Counted from the first letter of the stretch, positions 50,101 to 61,140 are shown. The stretch: 64,000 nucleotides of DNA from Acanthochromis polyacanthus (GCF_021347895.1 NC_067131.1:12056653-12120652); one strand, 5' to 3'. Notes: generated by a model from the letters alone, not told the origin. A program made the numbers and translations.

Positions 50101-50659
50101 ATTGAAAGGGAGTCTTGAGAAAAACAAACTATTGAAACAAAAGAGAGGGGAAAAAAGAGAATTAAACAGAATGGCAAATGCTCTGAACACGTGAATTAGC
50201 TATTACAGAAATACAAGTCGTTTCCCATAAATTGATTTATTTGTGGTGGCCAGCCACAAAACCAACAATGACTGACACATTGATTTTGTTACAATTTAAA
50301 ATGGGAACCTCTTATTTCGTTACAGAGTTTTGTTTTGCTCTTACTCACAAACATACTGACAACAGTCCCATCTGAACAGAGTCCCTCCCCTCCATGCACA
50401 GTCTGAATCAAAACGTGACCGTACGTGGGAGGAATGGCTGTCGTTGACCTTTTCCTGCATTGAGGACGGCTGTCTGCATTCCTGAATAGAATCAATCTGG
50501 AGTTCAAGAATGGTTAGCATCATGAACTTCTCTACACCAACTTGCCCAAAACTGATGCACTGAATCACACTGATAGTGTGTTCTTAACACACCGTCTGTC
50601 TCAGAGACCAGACTACTGAGTTAAGTTATCATCAGGCATCTAAGGTGCTGTGTTACTTA
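47181..50659. other. Unique AT-rich DNA, nothing recognised
   Basis: No gene signal. (AC)n at 49794-49810. A purine-rich patch lies at 50030-50160. 49880-50010 has clustered TAATTA/ATTGATTG words but no other evidence of function. Confidence 0.5.
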
Positions 50660-50998
50660 AGGCAGGAGTAGAGAGCCCTCTGGTTCAACTTGGATATTGA
50701 TTCTCCAAGTCTCTGGAACTCTACTGGAGGAATGAAACACCTTTCTTCTAAAAGATATTTGCTCATTTGTTGTTTTGATATTGGTGGTGGGGAGTGTTTT
50801 ATACCATATTGCTGTAGGAAATGATTTATGTCATTTTCATAATCATCAAACCAGTCATAGCTCCTTGTACCACGTGTATTGGGGCATCAGCATTCTGGCA
50901 GAGACAGCTCCCATCAGGACAGAAATGTTTCCTCATTTCATAAAGCAGATTACTTTAGAGCAACTTTGTATTGATTTGCAGTGACCCTTCTCTCAAGG
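50660..50998 (-). mobile_element. Tc1-like remnant (second family)
   Basis: Contains GGGGCATCAGCATTCTGGCA, CTCCCATCAGGACAGAAATG, TTGTATTGATTTGCAGTGAC and CTCAAGGGGACAAATGG. These are minus-strand transposase-coding words of the same Tc1-like family as 31340-31610 and partly cover a neighbouring region of the gene. It is heavily decayed with no ends found. Confidence 0.65.
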
Positions 50999-52508
50999 GG
51001 ACAAATGGCCTTAAAGCATAATTGCAAAATCCCCCCCCCCCAACCCGCCTACGAAAAACGCCTTGACCCTCTTGGTTTAGGAGTCCAATAATTTGTCGTC
51101 TGTCGATCTCTCGACATGTAATTTCTCCACATGATGAAAATTAAAATTGGCACTGCATTACTGATTACATTTCGACAGAGCACTGGAGCACAATGCATGT
51201 CACAGCGGTATTTTCAGCTTTAAAGTGATGAAAAATGTAAGCATACAAAAACATACGCCAAATTGCATTCATCATTTCCCAGCTCTTGGGTACTGTTGGC
51301 TCATGATTACATTTCTGGTGCAGAATATGAAAATGAACGACCCGTTGAGAGAGGAATGACTCATCTGCACCTCATGTTTCCTACTATTCAAAATCAGTGT
51401 GGATTTTTTAGAAATCAGTCATTTTTTCTGTTTTAGTATTCATTCAGAGGAAAAGAAAAAGTAAAATTTTAATTTTGACAGACCATTTAACAAATTTAAA
51501 GTGCACCACTCAAAAATGTTATAATTATCCATTGTGTTAGGGAGAACAGTTTGTAAAACTTGAAATACACTGACAAAATGTTAAAAAAAAAGGACATATT
51601 TATGAGACTCAGGTACAACAGTAAAGTACTTAAAATCTAATTTTATTCTATTAGAGCATATGTGAATATTGGAGATGAGTTACCATGACAGCAAAAAAAA
51701 TGACCTAAAATAAGAGGACATAATTTAAATAATAAAATGGAATACTAATTTAAACTGTAACATTAATGCTTCGTATTATGATCTGAAATTTTCTGTCTGT
51801 GTCCCAGTGAGCAGAGTTTGCTAATACAACAACAATCATAAAACCACTGGATCTGGGTTCATCGCATAATTCACAGGTTTTTTGAACAAAAAAAAAATCT
51901 GTTTTTCTATCCAGTTGGACATTTTTCCGTCTCAGTGTACCTTCTGCAATGAGGCCAGCCTGCTAAGTATTCAAACAGGAACGCCTGAGTCCAGATGCCA
52001 TATGTAAAAATTCATCACATACAAATATGTGAGGCAACTGTGTGTGTCTTGTGTGCATGTGTGGATGGTGGTAGAAGGAGCAAGTTAAAAAGAAGGAAAT
52101 AGAGATCGAAAAAGAGCATGCTTAAGATACACTGAATGTGAATTTGTACGTGTGTGTGCACGCTTGTCAGTTCCCTGATGAAAACATGGCATCGCCCCAA
52201 AGATGTGGTCTCTCTGAAGTTGACAGCCAGCTCTTACACTGATGCTGCTTTTCTAGAAAGGCTAAATAAAAAAATATTCCCTCAGTAACTGTACATCATT
52301 TATCATCATCACCTTTATTTACCGCTGGTAGTTTGACTCAGAGTGCTTCGAGGGCTGGGAGCCAGAAGAATGAGAACCATATAAGAGAGGCAAAGCAAAA
52401 AATTGGACCTAAACAGCTGTAAATATGTGTGATGATGATGCTGTCACATAAACACACAAATGATGAGGTGCTTGAGGCACTGATAAACAGATTTCCTCAA
52501 GATCTTTC
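50999..52508. other. Unique DNA; possible conserved non-coding stretch
   Basis: C-run at 51031-51041. 51060-51370 is complex, non-repetitive, and rich in ATTA/TGAC words, which could mark a conserved regulatory element; conservation cannot be judged here. Otherwise nothing is recognised. Confidence 0.4.
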
Positions 52509-52606
52509 ATTTGATACATATTATAGATCAAATTTACCCCTAATGCCCTGTGGTTGGGCAAGGAAGAGGCACTGCAGGTGAATTTGATCTACAGTATGTG
52601 TCAAAT
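52509..52606. ncRNA. 98-nt hairpin, precursor-miRNA-like (candidate)
   Basis: Arms 52509-52547 and 52568-52606 are inverted copies: 31 of 39 positions pair as Watson-Crick, and four more as G-U in a plus-strand transcript. The left arm opens ATTTGATACATATTATAGAT and the right ends ATCTACAGTATGTGTCAAAT, with a 20-nt loop. Size and shape match pre-miRNA hairpins or a tiny palindromic MITE. I do not recognise the arm sequence as a known miRNA. No sign of transcription is visible. Confidence 0.35.
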
Positions 52607-54095
52607 AGGGCTTTACACTCTACACTATCACTCTGGCAAATTCCAAAACTCAAAACATTTTGTGTAGGATCACACTGTTTCTGGGATAACATAGTGCCTT
52701 ATTGGAGAGCACCTTAGTAGGAGTTGCACTGATGTTATACAGGTCCTTCCCAGCACTTTTACAGGACTTTATAGTATCTTTCACCTTTTCGGTTACATAG
52801 TGACCACAACTGTACGGTGTTCTTTTGCTATAACGGTGTCAGGCAGCTGTTTTCACTGAAATAGCTACTGTGGAACGTGCTTGGCATCAAACAGGACACA
52901 AAATGCTAAACAGGAGTTTTTGTTTAGCAGCAAACATATTTCCCTCAGGGGTTTGTGGAGACCAGAAACAGAGGTAAAAGAGTGTGAATACTGGATGTGC
53001 ATACGAAAACATAATTCCAAATGAATGCTAATGACGCTCGACGTCAGCCGAATGTGTAAATAGGCAACTCATTGCTACCAAGCTCATCATATCAACTCGA
53101 TAGTGTTGTGCTTTCAGAATGTTTCCGTTTCGCCCCAGGAGTCACAAAAGTCAGTTATTGTAACTTCAAGTTAGTGAGACTCATTTTGCTAATTTGATGA
53201 ATAGCCCAAACTGACACAGTGTGATTCTCCTTGCAGCAGGACGGGTTTATAATTGCGAATCTTATAAATTGGTTTATCCATCATAATAGGCACACCTATT
53301 TAGATCATTATAGATTATGGAATTTAATTTTCCAGGAAGGTACAGGTTATTATCTGCTTTTGTATTTAGAGTTATTCAGGCAGTTTACCCACTACTAGAA
53401 CCCTTGACTGCATTCACAGTTTCTCACCTTAAGTGGCTCTATTCTGCTCTCAAGGGTAAACTAATAATAAAGCATTTACTGCTCTTATCTGCTTTTACTT
53501 TCCATACATGTATCGAAAAACAAGGGCAGAAAGAAGCATTAAGTACCTATCCGCATCTCTAAATTTGTATTCTTGTCAACATCAACATTTATCCATCTGT
53601 GTCACAGAATATGTCGTTTTAGGTTTGAATCATTACATTCATTCAGAGGCACTGACTCATTATATACATTACTACACAGTATAGATTATACAGTACTACA
53701 CACGCACATTTTTTACAATGACATAATCGTTCCACTATGTAATCTTTGTTGTTCACAAACTATGCTAGGACATTCTTTTCTTTTTCTGTCACCACTTGAC
53801 TATAAGAAGCAATTAGTCACTATCACATGTTGCAGTCAGAAGGGACTTGTGGACACCAGGACATTTTAGACAACTTAAAATGTTGTTACTTCTATCCTTC
53901 ACAACTACAACAGACAGCAGTATGCGTTGGTTTACAGCACACTTTTTCTAACGGCCATGCTAAACAATATTCAGGTAGGAAAGCTTTTCTTCTTCTTCTC
54001 CCTTAATTGCTCAGTAGCACCACCTAGTGACAAGGCTGTGATGTTTACATCAAATCGCCATATGGTATAAATTGCTAAATTATGAATCTAACATC
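52607..54095. other. Unique DNA, nothing recognised
   Basis: No gene or mobile element supported. Confidence 0.5.
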
Positions 54096-54628
54096 AAAAT
54101 CTATGGAGGTATTTCAGGTGCAAAATGTTTGAGCACCTGTAACATCGAATTTGTAGTTGTGTACATTGAATTTGTATGTGTACATTGAATTTGTTTGTGT
54201 ATCAGCAAATCTGATTTCCCACACTCTATGAGTTGTGTACTTGTAAAATAATTTTTTGTATGTGTCGATTTTTTTTCTTCCCACAAATACAACACAAAAA
54301 TACACTTTCACAAATCGTAATTACAGGTGCACAAATCACATTTACAGGTGCACAAATCATATTTACAGGTGTACAAATCCTTCTCTACAAGTCACATATT
54401 TCAACACTGACACGCTCACATTTTGCACCTATTGTTGCAGCACACTAAGTGCAAAACATACTTGTGCACCTGTATTGTACAAAGTGAAGTTGAGGTGAGA
54501 ATTTGAATATGTGCAAATCTGAATGTGAACTTGTGCAATAAGTATGTGAAATAATTTACCACCAAAATACACAAATTGCTACTTACAACCACTCGAATCC
54601 TCCCCACGAGTCACACGTTCTCTGTTTT

Positions 54629-54712
54629 CTACAGGTGCAAATCCAAAATCTACAGGTGCAAATCCGAAATGTACAGGTGCAAATCCGAAATGTACAGGTG
54701 CAAATCAGAAAT
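54629..54712 (+). repeat. 21-bp tandem repeat, 4 units, left arm
   Basis: Four units of the form (C/G)TACAGGTGCAAATCCGAAAT. The right arm has five units in inverse orientation at 55637-55741. Each unit contains the E-box word CAGGTG. Confidence 0.95.
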
Positions 54713-55024
54713 CGTACTTCCGGTCCCGCTGAGATATTTGGTGCAAAACTACAAAACGATCCGATCTGTGTATAAATTCTATGCTCTGAGATTGACAGAC
54801 TTATCGGCCAGTCAGGGAGACGCTTTGCCCGCCCAGCCAATCAGAGGTTTTTATTCCGTCTGAGGTCGCTTTACCGACTTCCGGGTGTGGAATTTCACGA
54901 TGGAGAGAGTGTAGGGAGTTCTTGTTTTGGACGGCTGGTCTGCTCTAATCTCTATAATGCGCATTTCCCAATGACTCAAATAACTTATCCATTCCTCTTA
55001 GTATATTGAAATCAAAGCCTATAC

Positions 55025-55432
55025 CAGTGGTTGGCGACTGGCGACCTGCGGGCCAAAACTGGCCCTTCAGGAATAATATCTGGCCCGCCAGATGATTTTG
55101 AAAATTTGATTTGGCACGGAGCCAAGCCGGTCCGTCACCGCAACACGAAACTCGTGTTGTCGGCTGCTGCCGGGCATTTCCGCGTTTGCACTACTGGTCG
55201 GACACGGTTGTACCAGCCAGATTTCACTGAGCAACAGTGTGTGCAAAACGTGTGTGTCTCGGGAGTCATTTTCAATACATCTGTGATCAGAGACGTGTGT
55301 CCCAAGCAGCGGCGATCAGCTGTAGAAGCTCCGCCGCTCGCGGAATCGGAGCGCACCCGCCCGCAGGTTGGCCCGCTGTTCGATTGTTTACAAACATTTT
55401 GGCCCGAAGCCACATCTACTTGCCGACCCCTG
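55025..55432. mobile_element. hAT element inserted in the foldback loop, 408 bp
   Basis: Begins CAGTGGTTGGCGACTGGCGA and ends CTTGCCGACCCCTG, inverted hAT termini. It is flanked by GCCTATAC (55017-55024) and GCCTACAC (55433-55440), an 8-bp duplication with one difference. The right copy overlaps the first bases of the foldback's right arm, so the insertion happened at the loop/arm border after the palindrome had formed. Same family as 46630-47172 but lacking about 130 bp near its left end. Confidence 0.88.
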
Positions 55433-55636
55433 GCCTACACTCTCTCCATCGTGAAATTCCACACCCGGAAGTCGGTAAAGCGACCTCAGACGGAATAAAA
55501 ACCTCTGATTGGCTGGGCGGGCAAAGCGTCTCCCTGACTGGCCGATAAGTCTGTCAATCTCAGAGCATAGAATTTATACACAGATCGGATCGTTTTGTAG
55601 TTTTGCACCAAATATCTCAGCGGGACCGGAAGTACG

Positions 55637-55741
55637 AGTTCTGATTTGCACCTGTAGATTTCGGATTTGCACCTGTACATTTCGGATTTGCACCTGTACA
55701 TTTCGGATTTGCACCTGTAGATTTTGGATTTGCACCTGTAG
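55637..55741 (-). repeat. 21-bp tandem repeat, 5 units, right arm
   Basis: Inverse of the array at 54629-54712 with one more unit. The copy-number difference is the main difference between the arms. Confidence 0.95.
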
Positions 55742-56272
55742 AAAACAGAGAACGTGTGACTCGTGGGGAGGATTCGAGTGGTTGTAAGTAGCAATTTGTG
55801 TATTTTGGTGGTAAATTATTTCACATACTTATTGCACAAGTTCACATTCAGATTTGCACATATTCAAATTCTCACCTCAACTTCACTTTGTACAATACAG
55901 GTGCACAAGTATGTTTTGCACTTAGTGTGCTGCAACAATAGGTGCAAAATGTGAGCGTGTCAGTGTTGAAATATGTGACTTGTAGAGAAGGATTTGTACA
56001 CCTGTAAATATGATTTGTGCACCTGTAAATGTGATTTGTGCACCTGTAATTACGATTTGTGAAAGTGTATTTTTGTGTTGTATTTGTGGGAAGAAAAAAA
56101 ATCGACACATACAAAAAATTATTTTACAAGTACACAACTCAGAGTGTGGGAAATCAGATTTGCTGATACACATACAAATTCAATGTACACATACAAATTC
56201 AATGTACACAACTACAAATTCGATGTTACAGGTGCTCAAACATTTTGCACCTGAAATACCTCCATAAAAATC

Positions 56273-56762
56273 ACCCCTGCATGGAATGAACATTTACACA
56301 ATTACAAATTTACCTATTAAATGTGTTTAACAGATCAGTTCCCTGACAATAATTAAAACATCTAAAAGTGCAAAACAACCAAAATAATATAAATAAAAAC
56401 TCTTGCGTGCAACAATATTAAGTGACCCTTCAGAAGAGCCGGACATTATAACTTGGCTCAGTCAAACCCTTTGAATCCTAAAACTTACTGGTGGGTAACC
56501 ATTAACAGTAACCAGAAACATGGCACAATCAAGAGACCACTACTGACAGCAGCAATGAACAGTGATGTGACAAAATTCATTGACTTTTGGTCTGAACAGC
56601 AGGCTGTGTTTAAACAGAGTAGTTAGAAGACAAATATGGAAATAAATTACAAATATAAGAACTAAAATATCTGTAGGTGTTTTTTGTAAAAATAAAGAAA
56701 TTTCACTTTCGTTTATTTTTTTTTATGATTTATAGATAAATAGCTTTGATATTCTGCACTGA
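56273..56762. other. Unique AT-rich DNA
   Basis: Nothing is recognised. Confidence 0.5.
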
Positions 56763-56775
56763 AGACATGTTTCAG

Positions 56776-57132
56776 GGCTGCACAGTGCAGTAGTGGTTAG
56801 CACTTTCGCCTTGCAGCAAGAAGATCCCCGGTTCAAATCCCGGGGTGGGCCTGGGATCTTTCTGCATGGAGTTTACATGTTCTCCCTGTGCATGTGTGGG
56901 TTTTCTCCGGCTTCCTCCCACAGTCCAAAAATATGCTGAGGTTAATTGGTTACTCTAAATTGCCCGTAGGTGTGAATGTGAGAGTGATTGTTTGTCTGTA
57001 TATGTAGCCCTGCGACAGACTGGTGACCTGTCCAGGGTGTCCCCTGCCTTCGCCTGAGTCAGCTGGGATAGACTCCAGCACCCCCCGAGACCCTAGTGAA
57101 GATAAAGCGGTGTATAGCGAATGGATGGATGG
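56776..57132 (+). mobile_element. tRNA-headed SINE-like retroposon with (ATGG)n tail
   Basis: A full forward copy. The head has a box A-like TAGTGGTTAGC (56791-56801) and a box B-like GGTTCAAATCC (56830-56840), spaced as in a tRNA and resembling tRNA-Val-type sequences; these would be internal RNA polymerase III promoter sites. The body carries GGTTTTCTCCGGCTTCCTCC, AAATTGCCCGTAGGTGTGAA, CCTGTCCAGGGTGTCCCCTG and AGCTGGGATAGACTCCAGC. It ends ATGGATGGATGG. The perfect 13-bp direct repeat AGACATGTTTCAG (56763-56775 and 57133-57145) is a target duplication. It is better preserved than the copy at 38353-38711. Confidence 0.9.
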
Positions 57133-57145
57133 AGACATGTTTCAG

Positions 57146-58524
57146 TTCTCTCTGCTTCTAGCCATGGCTGTTACCTTTCCATAGAGGTCTAGGACTTCAC
57201 TTTGCAGTGAAAAATGAGCCCACAGTGACTGAAAACGTGTCAGACGCAAAAAGTGCCTTGAAACTGCTTGTGGTTCAGACAAGGTTAACTTTGAGTTTTA
57301 GAGGCAGACAGACTGAGCAGAGGATAAACAGACGGACAACTCTACTGTGAGAGCGCGTTCTCGTGGACGAGCATTTGTCTAGAAGCAACAAAATCAAAAC
57401 AGAACATATGAAACCTGTTTCCCTTGAAGTCAAAAGAAGATGAGTTTATAGATTTTTTCCACTTCACCATCTGTCTTAAAACTCTAAATTGCACACGTGC
57501 AATATGTTTTCCTGCACACAAATACACAATCTGTTTGACCTGTGGTCCAAATGAAGTCTTAATTTGTGAAATAAGAGCATATGAAACAATTCAGTCTGTC
57601 TCAATTTTGTCTAAGGAAATTGCTCACAAATTCATCTAAGACTCAGTAGAATTGTGTAACACTTTCAGGGTTTTCACAGCTATTATAGAACTTAAGAATA
57701 GCACTTCAGCAGTCAAATGAAGAGAAAAACTGTGTTAAGAATTCGCTACCACTCTGAAGAGAAAGGTATCGTATTGGCCTGGATAAAAGCCGAGGCTGTC
57801 ATACAATGTGGACCAAGACAATTAGGTGTTCAGAAATAGTTTTTCAATGGAGGACTTGAAAGTTGTATTTGTAGCCTTAATGTTGTTGGGCTAGCAATTC
57901 AATTCAGTGTATTAATAGTGAATCTTTCTGAGGTAATCGGCACGGAAAGTGTTTGTTGTTCTGCACCTATGGAGGAAATGAATTCATAACAAGCAGGGAG
58001 GAAATCGGCTGTCACAGGTGATGAGAAACAAAACAGACTGAAAACGCGAACGCGCCGTCTGCACACAGAGTGTCAAAGCCCTCCAGACACCAAACTAAAA
58101 CTCTGCATTGCAAAGAAACAACAACAAAAACACAATCTAAGCATCTGGTCACTTCACCAACATCAAAGACAATCAGATAAAGTTTGTTATTAGTGGTGAC
58201 TATGGATGGCAATCTTGGTCAATGCACCACTTTGGTCTAATCTGATCCATCTCAATTACAGATAGACTGTAGTGTTGCAGTGATAGACTGGGTTCCATGG
58301 TATGAAATCTGACAGTTATCTTGTTGTCTACATTTGCTTATCTCCGATACTGGATTTTAAAAAAAAATGCAGCAGGGCAGAGAATCTCACCTGCATGTGC
58401 ATCTCCTTTCCAACTCAGTTGCCTGTCAGACTCCACAACTTCTGACACATGCAGCAAAGAAAAATGCCGGAGAGAAGCGAAGCTGATATCGCCAATCTTC
58501 ATTCCCAGCAGGAAAGGAAATTAA
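57146..58524. other. Unique DNA, nothing recognised
   Basis: No supportable gene. A short GTATTGGCCTGGATAAAAGCC near 57770 resembles an end of a fish transposon but is too short to call. Confidence 0.45.
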
Positions 58525-58696
58525 AAATCAGCAGCGTGGGATTACTTTGGATTGCCCAAAAACGAACCAGGGGTTGTCCCTGAGGACAGATATCCAGTTT
58601 GTAAAATATGTGGACACAAAATGGCTGTAATAGAAGGAATCACATCAAGCATGTTTGTCTATCTTGCAGGACACTATCCCTACATGCACATGAAGG
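58525..58696 (+). pseudogene. Decayed BED-finger exon of a hAT-type transposase
   Basis: The plus strand reads AWDYFGLPKNEPG, then RYPVCKICGHKMAV, EGITSSMF and VYLAGHYPYMHMKV. This is the order of a BED zinc finger (W-x-YF, C-x2-C, TSNL, HL-x3-HP), found in hAT transposases and the ZBED genes derived from them. The first zinc-binding His is Tyr here (VYL for SHL), while both Cys and the second His remain. A consensus splice donor GTATGT follows AAG at 58696. A stop (TAA, 58522-58524) lies just upstream. No other transposase exon is seen nearby, so this is a lone fossil. Confidence 0.6.
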
Positions 58697-59204
58697 TATG
58701 TATCCCATTTCTCACTTTAATCCCAAAAGAAAACATGCAAATGTTTATACGTGGTCCATAAAATGCACCATCAAAATCATTTTCCACATCCCTGCTTCCA
58801 TCTGTGTCGTCTACCCGTTTGGTTACCTCCGATTTACAAACACACACACTGACCTCGATCTGACCCCATAGAGAAACACACACACACACACAAACTTTTC
58901 AAGCTCAGGGGGGTTGACATAATCATCTGTGTGACTTAAAGTTACAGACAGTAGCATATAGGACAGGATTTTTTAAAGCTTCCCGTTATTTTTCATTTGG
59001 TAGTTGATTCACCATGCAAGAGTAAAGAGTTCAGTACATTTACTCAACTACCTTACTTAAATACAAATTTGAGGTTTTTGTTCTCGTCTTTCCTTCATAT
59101 TCCACTGCAAAATTCCACTTCACTACTGTTTTGAGACTGTTACTGACTGCTCTTGATTGTCTCATACTGTTGCAACCCCAACATGCTGCATTCGTGGTCC
59201 TCAG
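58697..59204. other. Unique DNA with AC repeats
   Basis: (AC)n at 58876-58892. Nothing else is recognised. Confidence 0.5.
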
Positions 59205-59400
59205 AGGAAGAAGCCTACTGACTTTTTGTGATCCCCTGACTTTATCTGCTGGGACTTCATTAGGTTGACATTTTAGTTTTTTGGTGAAATGCCTCTGTAA
59301 ATGTAGGATGGATTGCGATGAAATTTTTAAAGAGCCTTTCATGACACCCTGAGGCTGAATCCTCATGATATCTGTGGTGCCCTAGATTTAATTAAAGTTT
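59205..59400 (+). repeat. Old teleost interspersed repeat (second type)
   Basis: Contains CTGACTTTTTGTGATCCCCT, TTAGGTTGACATTTTAG, GTGAAATGCCTC, GGATGGATTGCGATGAAATT and CACCCTGAGGCTGAATCC. I recognise this order from a very common, ancient fish repeat. It is non-coding. Confidence 0.55.
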
Positions 59401-61089
59401 AATTTTCATACATTTTGTGTCTCAGCAATGTGATTTATTGGACTGAAGACATTTCTGACTCTGTCATTTATCGTCTGAGCGTTTGATCCAGATACATTCT
59501 GTATCTTGAAGGCAAAGACCCAGCCGCAGTCCGTGGAGTGCTGGATCACTGTCATTGGCCTGGCTGCTTAGACAGCAGATAGTCTGTATCTGGGCTCTTA
59601 TGCATCTCTCTAAGGTATTTCAGACATTCTGACCTTTTGGTGGCCGCTTAAAACTTTTAGACAAGGGGCTTATTGACTGTCAGCAATGATTTATGTCAGT
59701 AAAAACAGCGAAGGAGGAGAGAGGAAGAGTTACTGAAAGACGAGGAAGGAGAAGCGACAAACATAAATTGTCAACAAGTGTTTTTTATAATTAAATACTA
59801 CAAAGAGAAGACACACACCCTTTAAATTGACCACAAAGGTGTGAGTGTTGCTTTGAAGTCACCTGGTTTGACTCGATCCATAAACCTTGTTAAGCAGCAC
59901 CCACGGGTTTGGGGTGTTTTCTTTTTATCTTTCACATGAAAAGGCCAAACCAAAAGTTTAAAAGACTGCTTAAACTAGTTGTTACTTTATTCATGGCGTC
60001 AACTAAGCTACAATTACACCAATAAGACTTGACTGAACAAGCCTGCTAATATCCATTTATTATGTACAGAAACTTAAAATTAGTTGGTCTCCACTCCTCT
60101 GACAGCATTCCCTTTTTCTCCCTCTGTCTGTGCTTTTCTTACCCTCCAACCATGTCCAGGTTTCTATGTATTTCAGTAAGAAGTTCAATTTTTTTCTCTA
60201 TTACTCAGATATTTTGCCTGTTGCAACATACCATGAATCAGGGCTTTTCTTAGATGTCCTCTCACGGCTCCAGAATGTAAAAGGACGGTGACATCAGAAA
60301 TTCAGTGGAGACTACTTTTGGTTCTCGTCATGCAATTATATTGTATAAAATGCATTTGAAGGCGACACAGAAACCGTTATTCTTCCCAGCCTTTTGAAAT
60401 TGTCTTTCTTTCTTCTCTTATTGTTGTGAAGTCCTGCGGCCTTCCTGTCATCCTGCTCTTTTTCCTTCTCTTTCTATAGCAAGGTTTCGGTCCCAATTTG
60501 TCGCAAATATAGAGAAACAAGCAAAAGGAAATGTTAAATCAGATCCATCCACTTCTGTTATGCAAATATCATGAATTGGCTGGTCAAGACAAACAGCTGG
60601 CGGTGCTAATTTTGTAGTAGGGTCCCATTAAATCAGTGCAGACAAAGGCAGTACTACAAGATTATGTAATTAAAAGAGCACCGGTCAACCTCTAAACAAC
60701 GAAACTATGTCAGAAACATTATGGAAATATGGCATTTAGGTTTGTTTTATGTATTGATTTCATCTGTGATTAGTTTTTCATCTCTTCAGCTTAGCAGAAG
60801 CGTCAAAGAAAGTCACAAATCAGAAAATTTCACATAAAAACAGGAGGATTATCACCCATCTTATGTCACTCGCTGTACCTCCTTCACAATTTTTTACTTA
60901 AAATGACAAATTACAATGACAAAGTCTTTGTATTAATACAAATGGGAAGTCAAGGTCAGACTATAGAATATTTTTGTATTGTGAGATGATCATTGTAACT
61001 ACAACATACAAAAGGTGATTGTAAATGTGACAACTTTACTGTTCACCAGTAATATTTTTTTTCATTTAGTATGTATATAATAGCTTTAT

Positions 61090-61090
<1 letters not shown>
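59401..61090. other. Unique AT-rich DNA, nothing recognised
   Basis: No supportable feature. Confidence 0.5.

Positions 61091-61136
<46 letters not shown>
61091..61136. repeat. (TA)n microsatellite
   Basis: TACATACA followed by about 19 uninterrupted TA units. Confidence 0.95.

Positions 61137-61140
<4 letters not shown>

Larger units (their letters stand above)
54102..56266. mobile_element. Foldback-type element: 2.2-kb palindrome
   Basis: The left arm 54102-54914 and right arm 55435-56266 are inverted copies that look more than 98% identical. By eye they differ by one 21-bp unit (extra in the right arm), a 2-bp AT (extra in the left, near 54228), and few substitutions. The ends are TATGGAGGTATTTCAGGTGC and its complement. 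The flanking 6-mers AAAATC (54096-54101 and 56267-56272) could be a target duplication. Arms contain short tandem repeats built on ACAGGTG, which recalls foldback transposons, whose long inverted repeats hold short direct repeats. The original loop was about 100 bp (54915-55016) before a hAT element inserted. No protein is encoded. Confidence 0.85.

Noticed and set aside
54629..54712. CRISPR-like regular repeats
   Set aside because: Units are directly tandem without spacers, and the DNA is eukaryotic.
54576..54863. Open frame with repeated YRCKSE units (also mirrored at 55486-55794 on the minus strand), like a Cys-rich repeat protein
   Set aside because: The unit is the translation of a 21-bp DNA repeat in a palindrome, and both strands give similar open frames. 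No start context or domain.
56776..56850. A possible tRNA gene
   Set aside because: Box A- and B-like words are present, but the sequence continues as a retroposon with target duplications and an ATGG tail, so it is a SINE head.
57765..57800. GTATTGGCCTGGATAAAAGCC as a transposon end
   Set aside because: Too short, and no partner end or target duplication could be found.
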